The position numbers and the translations under genes are program-made. Below the pieces are notes generated by a model, which had not been told where the DNA came from, searched no databases, and saw only the letters and a list, made by a program, of their open reading frames with translations. Source: Symsagittifera roscoffensis (lineage: Eukaryota; Xenacoelomorpha; Acoela; Convolutidae). From it: DNA of 64,000 nt. Positions 53,201 to 63,943 of the stretch are shown here, piece by piece. The stretch is from positions 23,217,996-23,281,995 of the forward strand of contig NC_087066.1 of the NCBI RefSeq assembly GCF_963678635.1, written 5' to 3'. Within the stretch, counting starts at the first letter, position 1; every line of letters begins with the position of its first letter.

Positions 53201-55201
53201 GGATTTCAGGTTTCCCAGCGGAATAAAAAATTTATTTATTGATCCATTTTTCTCAAATTGAGTCAATATATCAAAATTTGAGTTTTAAGGCCTAGAAATT
53301 CTGGAATTGTTCTCAAAAATTGCGTTTTAAGGCCATCCATATATTTGTTTCGTTGGACTTCAAAATATGAGATTTTTTTTAATTCGTCAATTTTTTTCTA
53401 TTTCCTTGCGTTCAGCGCTTACTTACAACTGTCTGTCGACTGTGTTTTTGGTTGTTAATCAGTATAAACAAAGCAGAAGTTTCGTAAACAAATATGAGCC
53501 TTGTTTTCAATAGGGCAATATTAACGAGTAGCCGAAATCTAATTTACTGAAGCCTGAGGCAAAAAAAAATCTTGAAGACGACTAACCTTACCTACCATTT
53601 TTATTAGCTCCAATGTTTTAAATATAAATTTTAATAGGCATGCGCAGAGCTGTTCAGTTTTCTTACAGTTGTGTTCACTCTCAGGTTTGCCACTGCTGAT
53701 GGAATACATCCCCAACAGAGAGGCGGTGGTTAGTGGCATCACAGAACTGGGTGTGGTCATGGGAGTGGTACTTGGACCCAGCATCAGCATCGGACTCTAC
53801 TTCCTAGCAGGATACGCCTACCCTTTCGTCTTCATCGCCTCCCTTCAAACAGTGGCCCTCATAGGCTTCTTCCTTGTCCCCTCCCCCGCTGCTTTGAAAG
53901 AGGGGGAGGGGGAGGTTGTGGTTGAGGTCGAGAAGAGTGGTGTGGACGCCTTTTTGAAATATTACTTCAGTGGGCCTGTGCAGCTGTTGACGTTGACTAT
54001 GTTGGCTGCCACTTCTATGATTGGCTACACCGAGACAGGTACGATAGAAGCCTAATCTTGAATCGAAAATTTAAAAACTTCAACGCTTCTGAAATGATTT
54101 CATCAAATCCAAACTTTGGAACCATTTATTCACTTAGACATAATTCTTGAAATGATAAATGCAGATCTATTAATTTTGATAATAATAAAATAATAATAAT
54201 GTGGTTCCTGTAAATTTCAGAGGTGCTATCAGTAGGCCTTAACAGTCCTGTCGAGGATAGTCCATTTTTATTTTTTTTTATCTCCCCACATTCCAGACTG
54301 TGTTATTTTATTGAGCGAAGATAGTGAAGAAAGGGGGAGAGGGGTTTGTCCTCAAACCGGCGGACTGAAAATTCGTTTTCAAATAGGACCAATGTGGTCT
54401 ATTATGAGAGCTTGAAAACACTTTTGTTCAAATTATTTTGTTTAAAAATCTAAAATTGACAATTTTATCTTAAAACTATCCACTCTTTGGGTCTTATACG
54501 GGTATAAGAAGTCATCAAGAAAGCAGTACCGTACCCTCAAATGAAATAAACAAGAACATAATTATTGATGCAGTTTGTTTTCAGTATTGTCAGTTGAGTT
54601 CCACGAATACATGGACATGTCGGACTTCGAAACGACAGTCCTGCTATCAGTTGTCGGACTAGCTTATCTCTTCACAGTGCCAGTGGCCACTTATTACGCC
54701 GACAGACACAACTTCATCCCAGTTCCCATCGGAGGATTCGCTCTTGCATCTTCCCTACTCCTCCTCGGAACAATCACACGCTCGGAACCCTTTGAGAAGA
54801 ACTTCGAAATGTACGCGTTTCTCCTTCTAATAGCCGGAGGCTCCGCGATGACATGCATTACTCCGACGTTTGCGCTTTTATACTTCGATTGCACCCGAAA
54901 AGGCGTGACCCCTATTGGGACGCTTATCTCCGGCGTCCTCAACGCCCAGTTTGCCTTTGGGGGGACAATAGGTCCTGTTATTTTTGGGGGGATTCTTTAC
55001 GAAACTGTGGAGTTTCATATTAGCTGCATTTGTTTGGGTCTGTATATTTCAGTATCGACTGCATTTTCGTTTCATTACATGTGGAAAGAAGGCTTACTCA
55101 AGTCTTCGTGTGATTGTCCGAGACACAAAAAAGCGCCGAATGAAAACACAACTCTAGTCGAAAAGCCTAAAAGCGACGAAAGTGAAAAGGAAGCGGGTTG
55201 A
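49910..55201 (+). CDS. SLC18B1-like: SLC18B1-like MFS transporter, 3 exons, complete
   Basis: Exons 49,910-50,288, 53,685-54,038 and 54,585-55,201 join phase 1-1 with GTGAGT and GTACGA donors and CTCAG or TTTCAG acceptors. They give 449 aa, close to vertebrate SLC18B1 (about 456). Helix 1 is SLIYFCQGATIAAVAPV; RLIEGCAFSSSWIS|GLPLLM spans the first splice in helix 4. SGITELGVVMGVVLGPSISI is the helix 5 region typical of the vesicular amine/polyamine branch. The second half is YADRHNFIPVPIGGFAL, then a helix with GGTIGPVIFGG and a polar tail. SLC18B1 is a proton-coupled vesicular polyamine carrier; that substrate is inferred here. The ATG is preceded in frame by GTGAAA only. Intron 1 (3.4 kb) holds family A, C and D elements. 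The stop lies 187 bp from that of a convergent gene. Confidence 0.88.
50385..50973 (+). mobile_element. family C (Helentron-like) copy C3, in SLC18B1-like intron 1
   Basis: It starts AACAAGGATAGCCGGTTG, then the perfect hairpin CTGTGC-AAATA-GCACAG, then TTGTTCCGACC. It ends TTTCAATGGTCGGAAC. It is the cleanest copy of the C terminus. Confidence 0.75.
51121..51438. mobile_element. family D MITE with 43-bp terminal inverted repeats
   Basis: Both ends are built from the unit TACAAAACAGTCC(C/A)A repeated about three times. The 43-bp arms (51,121-51,163 and 51,396-51,438) match with one mismatch. The core holds AGGACTTAATACGAAATTTA and GCCGCAAAGCGGC / GCGCGTAGCGCGC palindromes. A TA at each tip would fit a TA target duplication as in Tc1/mariner elements. 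It lies in SLC18B1-like intron 1. Confidence 0.8.
51439..52458. other. SLC18B1-like intron 1, AT-rich
   Basis: Nothing is recognised beyond homopolymer-rich intron sequence. Confidence 0.5.
52459..52871 (+). mobile_element. family A (hAT-like MITE) copy A4, with target duplication
   Basis: Full-length 413 bp from CAGGGGCGGATTTAGGGGGG to TAGATCCACCCCTG, flanked by TATCACGT and CATCACGT (7 of 8 match). The interior has GGCGCCTTTGGCGCCAAT and GAGCGCGCGCCGAAAAAAC. No transposase is encoded. Confidence 0.88.
52872..53684. other. SLC18B1-like intron 1, 3' part
   Basis: AT-rich intron ending in the acceptor GTGTTCACTCTCAG at 53,684. The 60-codon frame at 53,079 is not supported. Confidence 0.5.
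53685..54038 (+). CDS. SLC18B1-like: SLC18B1-like exon 2
   Basis: 354 nt, phase 1-1: helices 5 and 6, an acidic Glu/Val-rich central loop (EGEGEVVVEVEKS) and the start of helix 7. GC-rich relative to its introns. Confidence 0.88.
54585..55201 (+). CDS. SLC18B1-like: SLC18B1-like exon 3 and stop
   Basis: 205 codons plus the split codon: helices 8-12 and a C-terminal tail rich in Lys/Glu with a CDCPRHKK motif. A candidate polyadenylation signal AATAAA occurs near 55,339. Confidence 0.88.
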
Positions 55202-55388
55202 ATATTGTATAATTTATTGAAATTGAAATTGCAGAAAAATTAAATTTGAAATCCGTTCAGTCAATTTTTGATAGCAACGGCAATGTTTTTTTTAAAGTAT
55301 GTTGTCAAAATGTGGGCTCAAATTTAACTCAAAATGCAATAAATTAACAAAATTGCAAACATCTAATAGCTGATTTCACAAAATAGTA

Positions 55389-55961
55389 TCAAATATTTAT
55401 ATTTATATCCAGATCATCAAATGTCAGATCTGAGTCCGTTTTCCCGTTTATATTTATCGTCGCGTTGAATGTTCGGCCAAGTTCAAGTACAAATTCGTGG
55501 AACTCAGCAACCATAAACCACACATACATTAAAAAACTAGCTAAACAAATAATGATTAGTAACTTTTTTGTGAACCAAATCGGAAAGTAATTCAAACTAC
55601 TTTGCGAATCTTCGATAAATTCCGGTTGTTTATTTTTGTGCCATACGGCTACGAATTTCCTCCGTCGCCGACCGGAATAAAATACGGGGTTGGAACCACT
55701 TAGCAAGTCAGAATAAACACGCAATTCCATGTTTGATTTGACCGAATAACTTCTGATTTTTGACAACTCAGCTATGCAGAATTTTAGCAATTCGTGCTCT
55801 TCCTCTGTAATGTTCTGAGAAGTTTCTCGAATGTATCGCCAAATAGCCCGACCATCAATTGAATCTTTACATTTGATATACTCGCGACTGTTTTCAATTG
55901 AAAGTTCAATGTCATTTTGGGTGAGTACCGAGCTAACTGAATGATCGCTTAATTGCTTCAT
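55389..55961 (-). CDS. hypothetical single-pass membrane protein, 190 aa
   Basis: An uninterrupted frame from ATG (context GAGGTAATGA) to TGA. Residues 1-125 are polar with a basic RRRRK at 98-102; one membrane segment lies at about 134-152 (LLIIICLASFLMYVWFMV); the tail has a possible N-glycosylation site (NAT, 166-168) and ends in Asp/Asn/Ile text. By the positive-inside rule the N-terminus would be cytosolic. Composition is protein-like, but no family was recognised. It is convergent with the SLC18B1-like gene, 187 bp stop to stop. It could be the last exon of a longer gene that includes the segment at 56,067-56,330. Confidence 0.55.
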   Translation of the reverse strand: MKQLSDHSVSSVLTQNDIELSIENSREYIKCKDSIDGRAIWRYIRETSQNITEEEHELLKFCIAELSKIRSYSVKSNMELRVYSDLLSGSNPVFYSGRRRRKFVAVWHKNKQPEFIEDSQSSLNYFPIWFTKKLLIIICLASFLMYVWFMVAEFHEFVLELGRTFNATININGKTDSDLTFDDLDININI

Positions 55962-56066
55962 TACCTCCGTTGACGAATGAAGATTTTACAAAGTGCTGTT
56001 TAAGATCCTGTTGTCTGATTGGATGTTCCAGTTTTTCAGCACACTACTGATGTTCGATTCTGGGAC

Positions 56067-56330
56067 TCAAAATGTTGCTTCGTTGCTCTGGTGGAGCTTC
56101 GTCGAGCCTAAGTCGGTTAATGTTTCTGATAATCGCTTCTGACTTATTTTCATTGATCGAAATATGTTGTGCGCAGGCTGGCTGATTATTGCGTGGCAAT
56201 ATGGTAACCAATTTTCATACGACTTTGATCTGTCGCCAATTTGTGAAATAACAGCTTCACTTTCATCTATCGGGCTAATTCGTCTACAATTGTCATCAAG
56301 ATTGTTAATGGAATAAATAATACATATCAT
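56067..56330 (-). CDS. candidate exon or small ORF upstream of the 190-aa ORF
   Basis: 87 codons from ATG; the segment NLDDNCRRISPIDESEAVIS and onward looks protein-like (acidic, then SKSYENWLPYCHAI). It ends about 100 bp before the 190-aa ORF on the same strand but in a different frame. A short intron or two separate proteins are both possible. Confidence 0.35.
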   Translation of the reverse strand: MICIIYSINNLDDNCRRISPIDESEAVISQIGDRSKSYENWLPYCHAIISQPAHNIFRSMKISQKRLSETLTDLGSTKLHQSNEATF

Positions 56331-57446
56331 AGAATCAGAATTGTACTCTCTTTTGTGTTTTAATTTAAGTCAAACAGAATCTGGAGTCAACCGACCCGTC
56401 TGATCAGGATGTTAATTTTGATCCTGCCTCGATAACTGCAACATACACAAGGGTTTTTGTATTCTGAATTCTGACGTAGAACTGAATCAGTTTTGTCAAA
56501 TGTCTGAAAATTAGAATGACTATATAATGAATTTTAGTTTACAGTCAGATAGAAACTTGACCATAATCAGTAGTCAAGCTTGTTCGAAAAAACTTCGAAT
56601 CAGTTTTGAATTTTCTGCTACTTAAAACAACGCCATCAAACCGGTCGTTGATACTATCCATTGACTAGGAGAGGATCTATGATTTTCAGAGATGTACGCG
56701 GATTTCCGGAACCTCATCCGACAAACTTCTTGTCGGTTTTTGGAGTCCGTCAAACTAATTTTCCGACTCTTTGTCCCTTTTCCCCCACCTTGGAGCTTTC
56801 ACAAGTTTGTTTTTTTTTCATTTTCACAGTGGCAGATGTGTTAATGTTATAAAAATTATAAATACTAGATAGGCCATGATAATAATATTTGGTCTTCCTA
56901 CTTGACGCTGTAAAACCCCTTGTTATATCATAAAACGAACGCTTATGAAAGGTGGGGGAAAGGAAAAGGAAAAAGAAGTTAAGTCAAAATCTGCAAAACT
57001 GAAGAACATAGCTAAATTAATGTAGAAATAGTACTAGAATGGTGTATGTCATTTAGTATGAAAAACGGAAAAACTCAGACTAGAGTTTCTCGAAGCTGCG
57101 ACCATTTTTTGAAATTTCATTTTCGGAATCACGAATGAAACTGCTTTACTATATCACAGTTGTACAATTTTTTTAGGTTAACTAGATTGAGAAAAAATGA
57201 CATCAAGCGCATAGTTATTTTCCACTACAGGTTTAAATAATGATGTAAATTTTGTTACATATTTTATATTTGTGTAAGACGTTTACCTGAATCGCTTCGT
57301 AGTAATTTCATCTGATCTATGTTTATAAATGGTATCATGAATAATTTAGAGCAATCGGGTTCTATTGACAAAAATATACTACTCCAATAAAGAACACTGT
57401 CAGTCATTTTTGGTTATACCATGCCAAGGAAAACTGTATCGTTAAT
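56331..57446. other. AT-rich intergenic sequence
   Basis: No supported gene. The frame at 56,661-56,852 has no motif or splice context. Confidence 0.45.
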
Positions 57447-57454
57447 GTTAAGTA

Positions 57455-57804
57455 CAGGGGCGGATTTAGGGGGGGGGGGGGGACGGACGCTCCTTTCCTC
57501 CTTAGGGATTCGACCCCTGCCGACCCAAACGGTCCCCCTTTGTACTATTTTGAGATATCAATTTTTAGTGACGGAATCTAAAAAAGGTACCTTCGGCGCC
57601 AATATATAATAAATTTGAGAGGGGAGCGCTCGCCAAAAAACGCCTTTTTCGGCCAAATTCTTCAAAATTAGGTACAGAAAATTAGACCAAAACAGGGACT
57701 TTTTAGTGCTGTGGGAGAGCTCGAAAAATCAATTTGGTCGACCTAAAAACGATAACTTTTGAAAATTCGCCCACCCCCTCGAGAAAATTTTAGATCCGCC
57801 CCTT
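57455..57804 (+). mobile_element. family A (hAT-like MITE) copy A5, perfect 8-bp target duplication
   Basis: 350 bp from CAGGGGCGGATTTAGG to TAGATCCGCCCCTT, flanked on both sides by GTTAAGTA (57,447-57,454 and 57,805-57,812). An 8-bp duplication is the hAT signature. A G-run follows the left repeat. Confidence 0.9.
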
Positions 57805-57916
57805 GTTAAGTACTTGTATTTTAAGGAAACATACCTAATCCTGAAGTAATAAAAATAGAGCCATTTGTGTTTTATTGCATCTCAAAAATTGTGCTTTACA
57901 ATACATCAAACGTTTT

Positions 57917-58541
57917 TGTTCCGACTACTTGAAAAAAGTTTTTCTTATTTTTTCATTTTTGTTTTCCACGCAAAATCAGCTACCTCAAATAATCATCAGA
58001 GAAAGTTGAATATTATATCAACCCTTACAGTTGTGATTCAAACTAAATAAAAAAATTTCCAAAAAATTCCCAGTCTCGAGAAAAACCGGTTGGAAATTTT
58101 TTGATTTTTCGACAGAATTCGAGCGAATAAAGCGAGCGCGCAGGCTCAATATAGCTTATTTTGATGGCTTAAAAGCTTGCAATAGATTAATATACAACGT
58201 TTAGTTTTTCTTGAGTATGTTTTTGAGTATTGTAGCGCCTTTCTGGAATCAAATTTTCAAACAAAAATTCAAAAATGTGCGGTGAAACTTCAAAAACAGC
58301 AAAAAAAATTGAAATTTTTTTCGTTTTTCTTGTCATTTTTCTATGAAAATTGTTTTTCAATTTACTTGTTTTTTATGACCAGCGAATATGTCTAATCTCT
58401 TGTTATTATTTAGTTCTTTTTATCACACTACGTCGAAAAAAACAACACTAATTTTAAAAAAAAACAAACGTTTTTGTTGTATTTTTAAGCCTATGGTTGG
58501 AATCTTCAGCGCTACTTGCACAGTAACCGGCTATCCTTGTT
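57917..58541 (-). mobile_element. family C (Helentron-like) copy C4
   Basis: The minus strand runs AACAAGGATAGCCGGTTACTG, GTGCAAGTAGCGC, ATTCCAACC ... AAGTAGTCGGAACA. The interior has CGAATTCTGTCGAAAAATC and AGGTAGCTGATTTTGCG, shared with C1. Confidence 0.65.
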
Positions 58542-59400
58542 TATCATATTGTTTCGATTGTTTTGCCAATTGTTTTTTCTTGATTTCTGCTGAAATATAT
58601 CTATAAATTTACAATGATGTTTTCCGGTGGCTACAAATTCAGTAAAGTTTGCAAAACCTGCCCCAGTATTGCCAGCCTTTGCCGCGAATTCCAATTACCA
58701 AGTGTTGGCTTCTGGCCATAATCGATTTTTTTTCTATAGAAGCAATATTTTGTAATCTCTCAATTTTTCAAAAACGAAGAAAATAATATTTAGGAGCGTA
58801 TCAAAAAAAACGCTTATCGTTATGCTCAAAACCAAGTTCTGCTTCATATTCATTCAACGCTGATTATATGGGACAGTAGGTTCAATGAATCTTCAAATGT
58901 CTCAGTTTCACCGCGCATTTAGCTCGACTACTAAAAATCGTTTTTTTTTTTAGGTTTTCCGCCTAAACTTGTTTGTGTTATAGAATTGTTGTAAAATAAC
59001 TCTTTTTTTCATTCCCGGGGTTTTAACTTTTATGAGACAAAACACGAAAAAACGGATAGATAAGCACCAAATACTTCCAAGCATCAAAAATCAACGTTTT
59101 GTAAACATCTGTTAACGACATTTTTTTTTTTGCAGAGTTGAGTTTTTTGTCTAACACTGCTCATATACTTGGTACTTGGTGCAAAAAAAAATCTCAGGAG
59201 AAACCCGAAAACCTATCAGGTTTATATTTTTTGAAAGTCACGAGCTGGTTTTGATTGATTATTTTTTTCTTCTATACATGACTTTTGGAACCTGATCTAA
59301 ACTACATTTTATAATTGGATAAATTGGATATTTTACCACCGTAAAATATTTAATATTAACCAATCATAATCCATCTAACTAACAACCCACTTATTTGTAA
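58542..59400. other. AT-rich intergenic sequence
   Basis: Nothing supported. Confidence 0.45.
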
Positions 59401-59428
59401 GTGCTGAAATTACTTGTAATTTCAGCAC
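59401..59428. repeat. perfect 13-bp inverted repeat with 2-base loop
   Basis: GTGCTGAAATTAC, TT, GTAATTTCAGCAC. It stands where base composition changes from homopolymer-rich background to the retrotransposon leader, so it may mark the element's 5' boundary. Confidence 0.6.
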
Positions 59429-60964
59429 CAGAGAGATTTGAATTTAACTTAGAATGCTTAGTTTAACTTAGAATTTAACTTAGTTGCCTCTTCAAGAGAA
59501 CTTCAGCTGCCGCAATAAACCAGTATACCCTAGATCTATTGAGCCTAGCAGATACTAGTTAAACATACTGAGACTAGTAAGTATAAGAGTAAGATTAGGA
59601 TCGGTATTAGACTAAGAAGTTGCACGAATCTATCCGGCCGAAAATAAGAAAGCGTGACGAGCAGACGTTGTACCCTATACGAAATTACTCTATGAGTTAA
59701 CCACATCGGTTATAACTCATCTGTAGCGACCATAAGTCTCGAAGAAGACCTTAATAGCTTAGAACTAACCAAAAATAGATTAGAACCTAGACAAAACATT
59801 TTCAAAAATGTTATACGATAATAATTTAATTGAAATGTCTCTACGACTCAATAGATCAGAGCCGATATTCCGAACGATAATAGAACTACCCGGAATTGGA
59901 AGATGATCTCGGACAAGAGACGACATACGACAGGTAGAAACTTACCATTTAGTTTTATGGTTGTACGGCAAAAGCCAACACAAACTTTTGTATTTAGAAT
60001 CTTATTAGCAATGAATTTAGATTTTCATTTGCAAACATAAAAATTTGAAGTAAACCTTCATGATCATTTCAGGCGCTAAACAAATTATTAATATACAATA
60101 ACGATTGATAAAAAGATCTCAGATCTTTTTTTAATTTCTGCAGTATTATATAAAGCATATTTGAAAAATATTTCTTGAAAAAAAAATAAAAATTAGTAGC
60201 ATGACAATAAATTGTTAGTAATCATAAATCATCCTGTTGTTCCCGCTTCATCACCTAAACATAACAGCATTTATAAGCTCACTAATATCATTGAAGAACT
60301 AAATCTTCTTATTAAATAAATTTAAACCATTTTAAACTTAAATTCACTTAAATTTAAAAATCAGATCATCAAGGCTTATCCTTGGTTCTTAATAAATTTT
60401 ATATCTAATTAAATTTAAAACCTGATCATGAAGGCCTATCCTTGAATCTAAATGAACAATTTTGTTCTCCCCCACCCACTTAGCAAGTGTCTAACGACCT
60501 CAAACGTCGATTCACTATCCAACCCTTCCAAAAGACCCAGGACTAATAGAAATTTTTCAATAAAACTAACCATTCAAATTAAGATAAACAGTGAAGAACT
60601 TCGGTTATTCATCCTTCACTTGAACCCTCCTCTTACCAGACCCAGGATAGATCTTAAACTTAGTAAGTTTAAAATAGTATCTAACGAACTACTTGCGTTC
60701 TAATTATACCTGAACCCTGTGGATCGATTTACTTTTCTCCAACCCTTGAACACAATCACTACCCCTAAGTAAGATTAAGTAAGTTAACACCTTAGCTTAG
60801 ACTAGCCACGAGAAGGTAAAAAATTATTCTTCGGAATCGATATACGTTTCTCTCCAACCTTGAACAAAAAGACCCAGGTTAAGCTAATCAAAAAATCGTA
60901 AGGACTAACAGTCTAAGGAAATAGAAATAACTAACAACTTCTTGCACCCCTCATCCTAAACCTT
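59429..60964 (+). mobile_element. 5' leader or LTR region of an LTR retrotransposon (boundaries not fixed)
   Basis: Composition differs from its surroundings. A candidate AATAAA lies at 59,513 after GAACTTCAGCTGCCGC. Repeated phrases occur at TTTAACTTAGAAT (59,450-59,482), GATCATCAAGGCTTATCC / GATCATGAAGGCCTATCC (60,364 and 60,424) and AAAAGACCCAGG (60,530 and 60,868). Neither an LTR pair nor a primer-binding site could be defined, because the 3' LTR would lie beyond the window. Confidence 0.35.
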
Positions 60965-61430
60965 ATGTCATTCAAAAATTTAGGAAATAAACAAACAATC
61001 GTTTTACACAACTGTGAAATAGATAACAAAAAGTATGATCTTGTAATCACACCTCATACACAAACAGTTGGATACATTAGAACAAAATGACAAACTATAA
61101 AAAGAAAAATTATAAACAAACAAAGACAAATCACACGAAAAAGATTTTCAAAAAATATAAGCGCATTTTCTGAATCAGAAGCCAGTACTTTGATGAACTC
61201 TACAAATTAAAAAAATCAATAGATAAAATTTGTCCCATCCACGATCAATTATATTTTTCCGACTCAGAAACAACTTCAAATTCATCAAAAAGAGGAAAAA
61301 GAAGAATAAAAAAGCAATACAAACACAACCAAGTACACTTGTATAATTGGAATCAACCAATTAGACACATCGATAGTTATATATTAACAGTCATCAAACA
61401 AAAAAATGAGCCACACTCAAAGTGCCGATA
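60965..61430 (+). pseudogene. small broken reading frames just before gag
   Basis: An ATG at 60,965 opens 41 codons to a TGA, with the same frame continuing about 40 codons. From about 61,180 a second frame overlaps the gag start and carries a basic cluster (SKRGKRRIKKQYK). These may be a decayed leader protein of the retrotransposon. Function is unknown. Confidence 0.25.
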
Positions 61431-63943
61431 GTACAGATGACGAAGCAGTTTACCCCTTTCTTATAGATTCACTCAATGATAGAGGACAACATGATTTTTG
61501 CAAGAACTTACTCGTAAATTTGTTTGAAGCCGGAATCAGTCCATGCAAAGCAGGATTCCCAGATGTAAAAATCAAAAGACAAATTATTGAACATTATTTG
61601 AAAGACATATGTAACCTAACACAACAATATGGAATCTACACCATAGAATTCAGCACACCAAATACAGCCCATCGCAAATATGTAACTCAAACAGATGATA
61701 TTGAATTAGAATTTTCAAAAGTATTCATAGAATATATTAAAAGCATACAATATCATATTTCACAAAGAGCAAACTCCATATTCACTAACAAAGTCTTTGC
61801 TATAATATATACTTATATTTCTATATTAGAAAAAACAGAAATTCAAAGTATCTCACCAACTGAAACATCCAAACATACAAAAGTACGAAATGAAATCACA
61901 GTATTTTCAACATTTCTACATATAATTAAAGAGAAGTTCACCAAAGATGCTGTTTCACAACATACAAAACATGATTTACAAAAAATTTTAGCATGGTTCA
62001 TAATAAATTATTTCACCCACAATTTAGATTTAATTTCACAAGCAAGAAAAAATTTCAGACCTCAAAATACAAATGACGACACTGCTCTTTCAGAACAATC
62101 AGACTACGTTTGGGACCCTGAATGTTCTCATCCTACATTTCTAAATATCCCACAAGCTATCTCAACTCAAGCAATAAGTACAATATCTTATCACAGAGAT
62201 TATGTAAAAGTAATACCAATAACCATTGATGCAACACCATTAAACTATTATACATTTCTACCTGATACACGAAATAATAGTTTAAATTCTACCTTCATAC
62301 ATAATGAAAACCTTAATGGAACTAGAAATCTTACACAACAAGGTATTTAAACACCATCACACTTCATAAATGAAGAAATCGTCCAAACAAGTATTTCACC
62401 AATACACCCTAATTTGACAACACCAAGAAATAGAAATACGTCACTAACACAGCTAACCCTACAATCAACCGTTAAACCTTCGGTTGCTCCAAAATATTCA
62501 CATATGGATTATCAAACGTATAGACCAATGACAATACCGTCAAAAACACGAAACCCATTCTCAAGAAACACCTTTGCAGAACACAATTATAATTATGTTC
62601 ACAAACCAAGAACAAACCAACCTCCCGGAAAAAACGCACAAAATTTAAATCACGTGATTTTCCATTATTGGAATCTCCCGAAAACATCGACCAATTCAGT
62701 AAATTTTCCAGATAATCCACAACCTACACAGGATTATAGTGAAAATTACCCATTCTTTCAACAAAATAAAAATAACCAACATACACCATATAATACAAAC
62801 TATTTATCATCTGATGAAGATGATTATCACCAAACAGATATTTTTGCACCATATACTAAAGAATATCGCACATCTCGAAATATAAAAATTTACCCACGAA
62901 ACCCAACAGATGAACAAAATACACAACAAATGCATATACAAAATCCATTTAACACACAATCTTTTCAACCAATACAACCACAAAATCCAATGTCAATGCA
63001 TTCTTATCAACCAACTCCAATGAAAAATGAAATACCGCTTCCATATTACATTCAGCAACACAAAATAACAAAAAATCAACTTTCAAATTTTTCGCAAATG
63101 CCAAATGCCGCAGAATCACTACAGATGACAGTGAATCCATACCTCATGGGTGGATCATCAATAACATCCAATAAACCACTGATGGTATTCACAGGAACAG
63201 ACCCTGAATATTCTGTAGAAGATTATCTAAATGCAGTAACAGCCAATTTAATTTTAAATATAAGACCTGAACCAATTAGTACGCCACTGCATCAAAATTG
63301 GATACATAGACGCACAGCACTAATACAAACAACCATAGATGGCGCAGCTCAAAAATGGTTTTCAGTATTACCTATAGAAATAAAATCAGACTGGAAAAGA
63401 TTCACACAAGAATTTTTAAAATTGTTTGACTCCGAAAGAAACAAACAACACCAAAGAGTTTTATGTTATGAAATTCGCAGATTACCAAATGAAACAATCA
63501 ATCAATTAGCAGTACGTATCGAAACACTAGTTCAAAAAGCATATTCACTTAATACACATGACTCTAAAAACACAAAATTGACAGAAATTTTATTGATGAC
63601 CTTAACACCTCAATTAAGGAAAATAGCGATAAAAAAGAGAGCATCTCATCCTTCCTCAATTCGAGAACCAGACTTAGATTTTTGAAAACTAGTAGATAAA
63701 CTAGAACAAGCAGAAATCACAATGAAACTCGAAGAAACAAAAAATCTAAAACTACAATATGTTAATCGAATTGAAACAAACACTACACATATAAATAACA
63801 TACAGGAATCAGTTAGAGACCTGATTGAAAAAATCACTGAAATACTAAATATTAATGAAACCATCCAAATTTTAAAGGCAAACCATCCTTCAAAAACTGA
63901 TGTAATTTTGCCGACGATATGGACACAGTATTTCCGAATGTAG
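61406..63943 (+). pseudogene. LTR-retrotransposon gag, decayed copy
   Basis: A single frame starts at ATG 61,406, directly after in-frame stop 61,385. It continues to 63,943 but is broken by TAA at 62,348 and TGA at 63,683. The middle part is Asn/Gln/Pro-rich. A retrotransposon gag (capsid-like) domain lies at about 63,180-63,630, with FTGTDPEYSVEDYL, DGAAQKWFSVLP, WKRFTQEFLKLF and EIRRLPNETINQLAVRIETL. Coding is very A-rich, as often in such elements. TGA could come from CGA by a C-to-T change. A zinc knuckle follows, in other frames. The protease and polymerase regions lie beyond the window. It belongs to the Ty3/Gypsy-like type by its gag domain; pol would be needed to confirm this. Confidence 0.82.
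63901..63941 (+). pseudogene. gag CCHC zinc knuckle split by a one-base deletion
   Basis: A C-X2-C-X4-H-X4-C pattern is present, but the first cysteine (TGT at 63,901) and the rest (TGC 63,909, CAC 63,924, TGT 63,939) lie in frames one base apart, at a run of T. Zinc knuckles bind RNA at the end of gag. Lys/Gln/Asn-rich text follows to the window edge. This break, a frame change before it and two stops show the copy is dead. Confidence 0.7.

Noticed and set aside
57421-57609. 62-codon frame with a Gly run
   Set aside because: The Gly run is the G-tract of family A copy A5.
62414-63685. A second separate gag-region gene starting at 62,414
   Set aside because: The start is TTG and the frame is continuous with the upstream ATG frame except for a TAA stop, so it is one broken gag.
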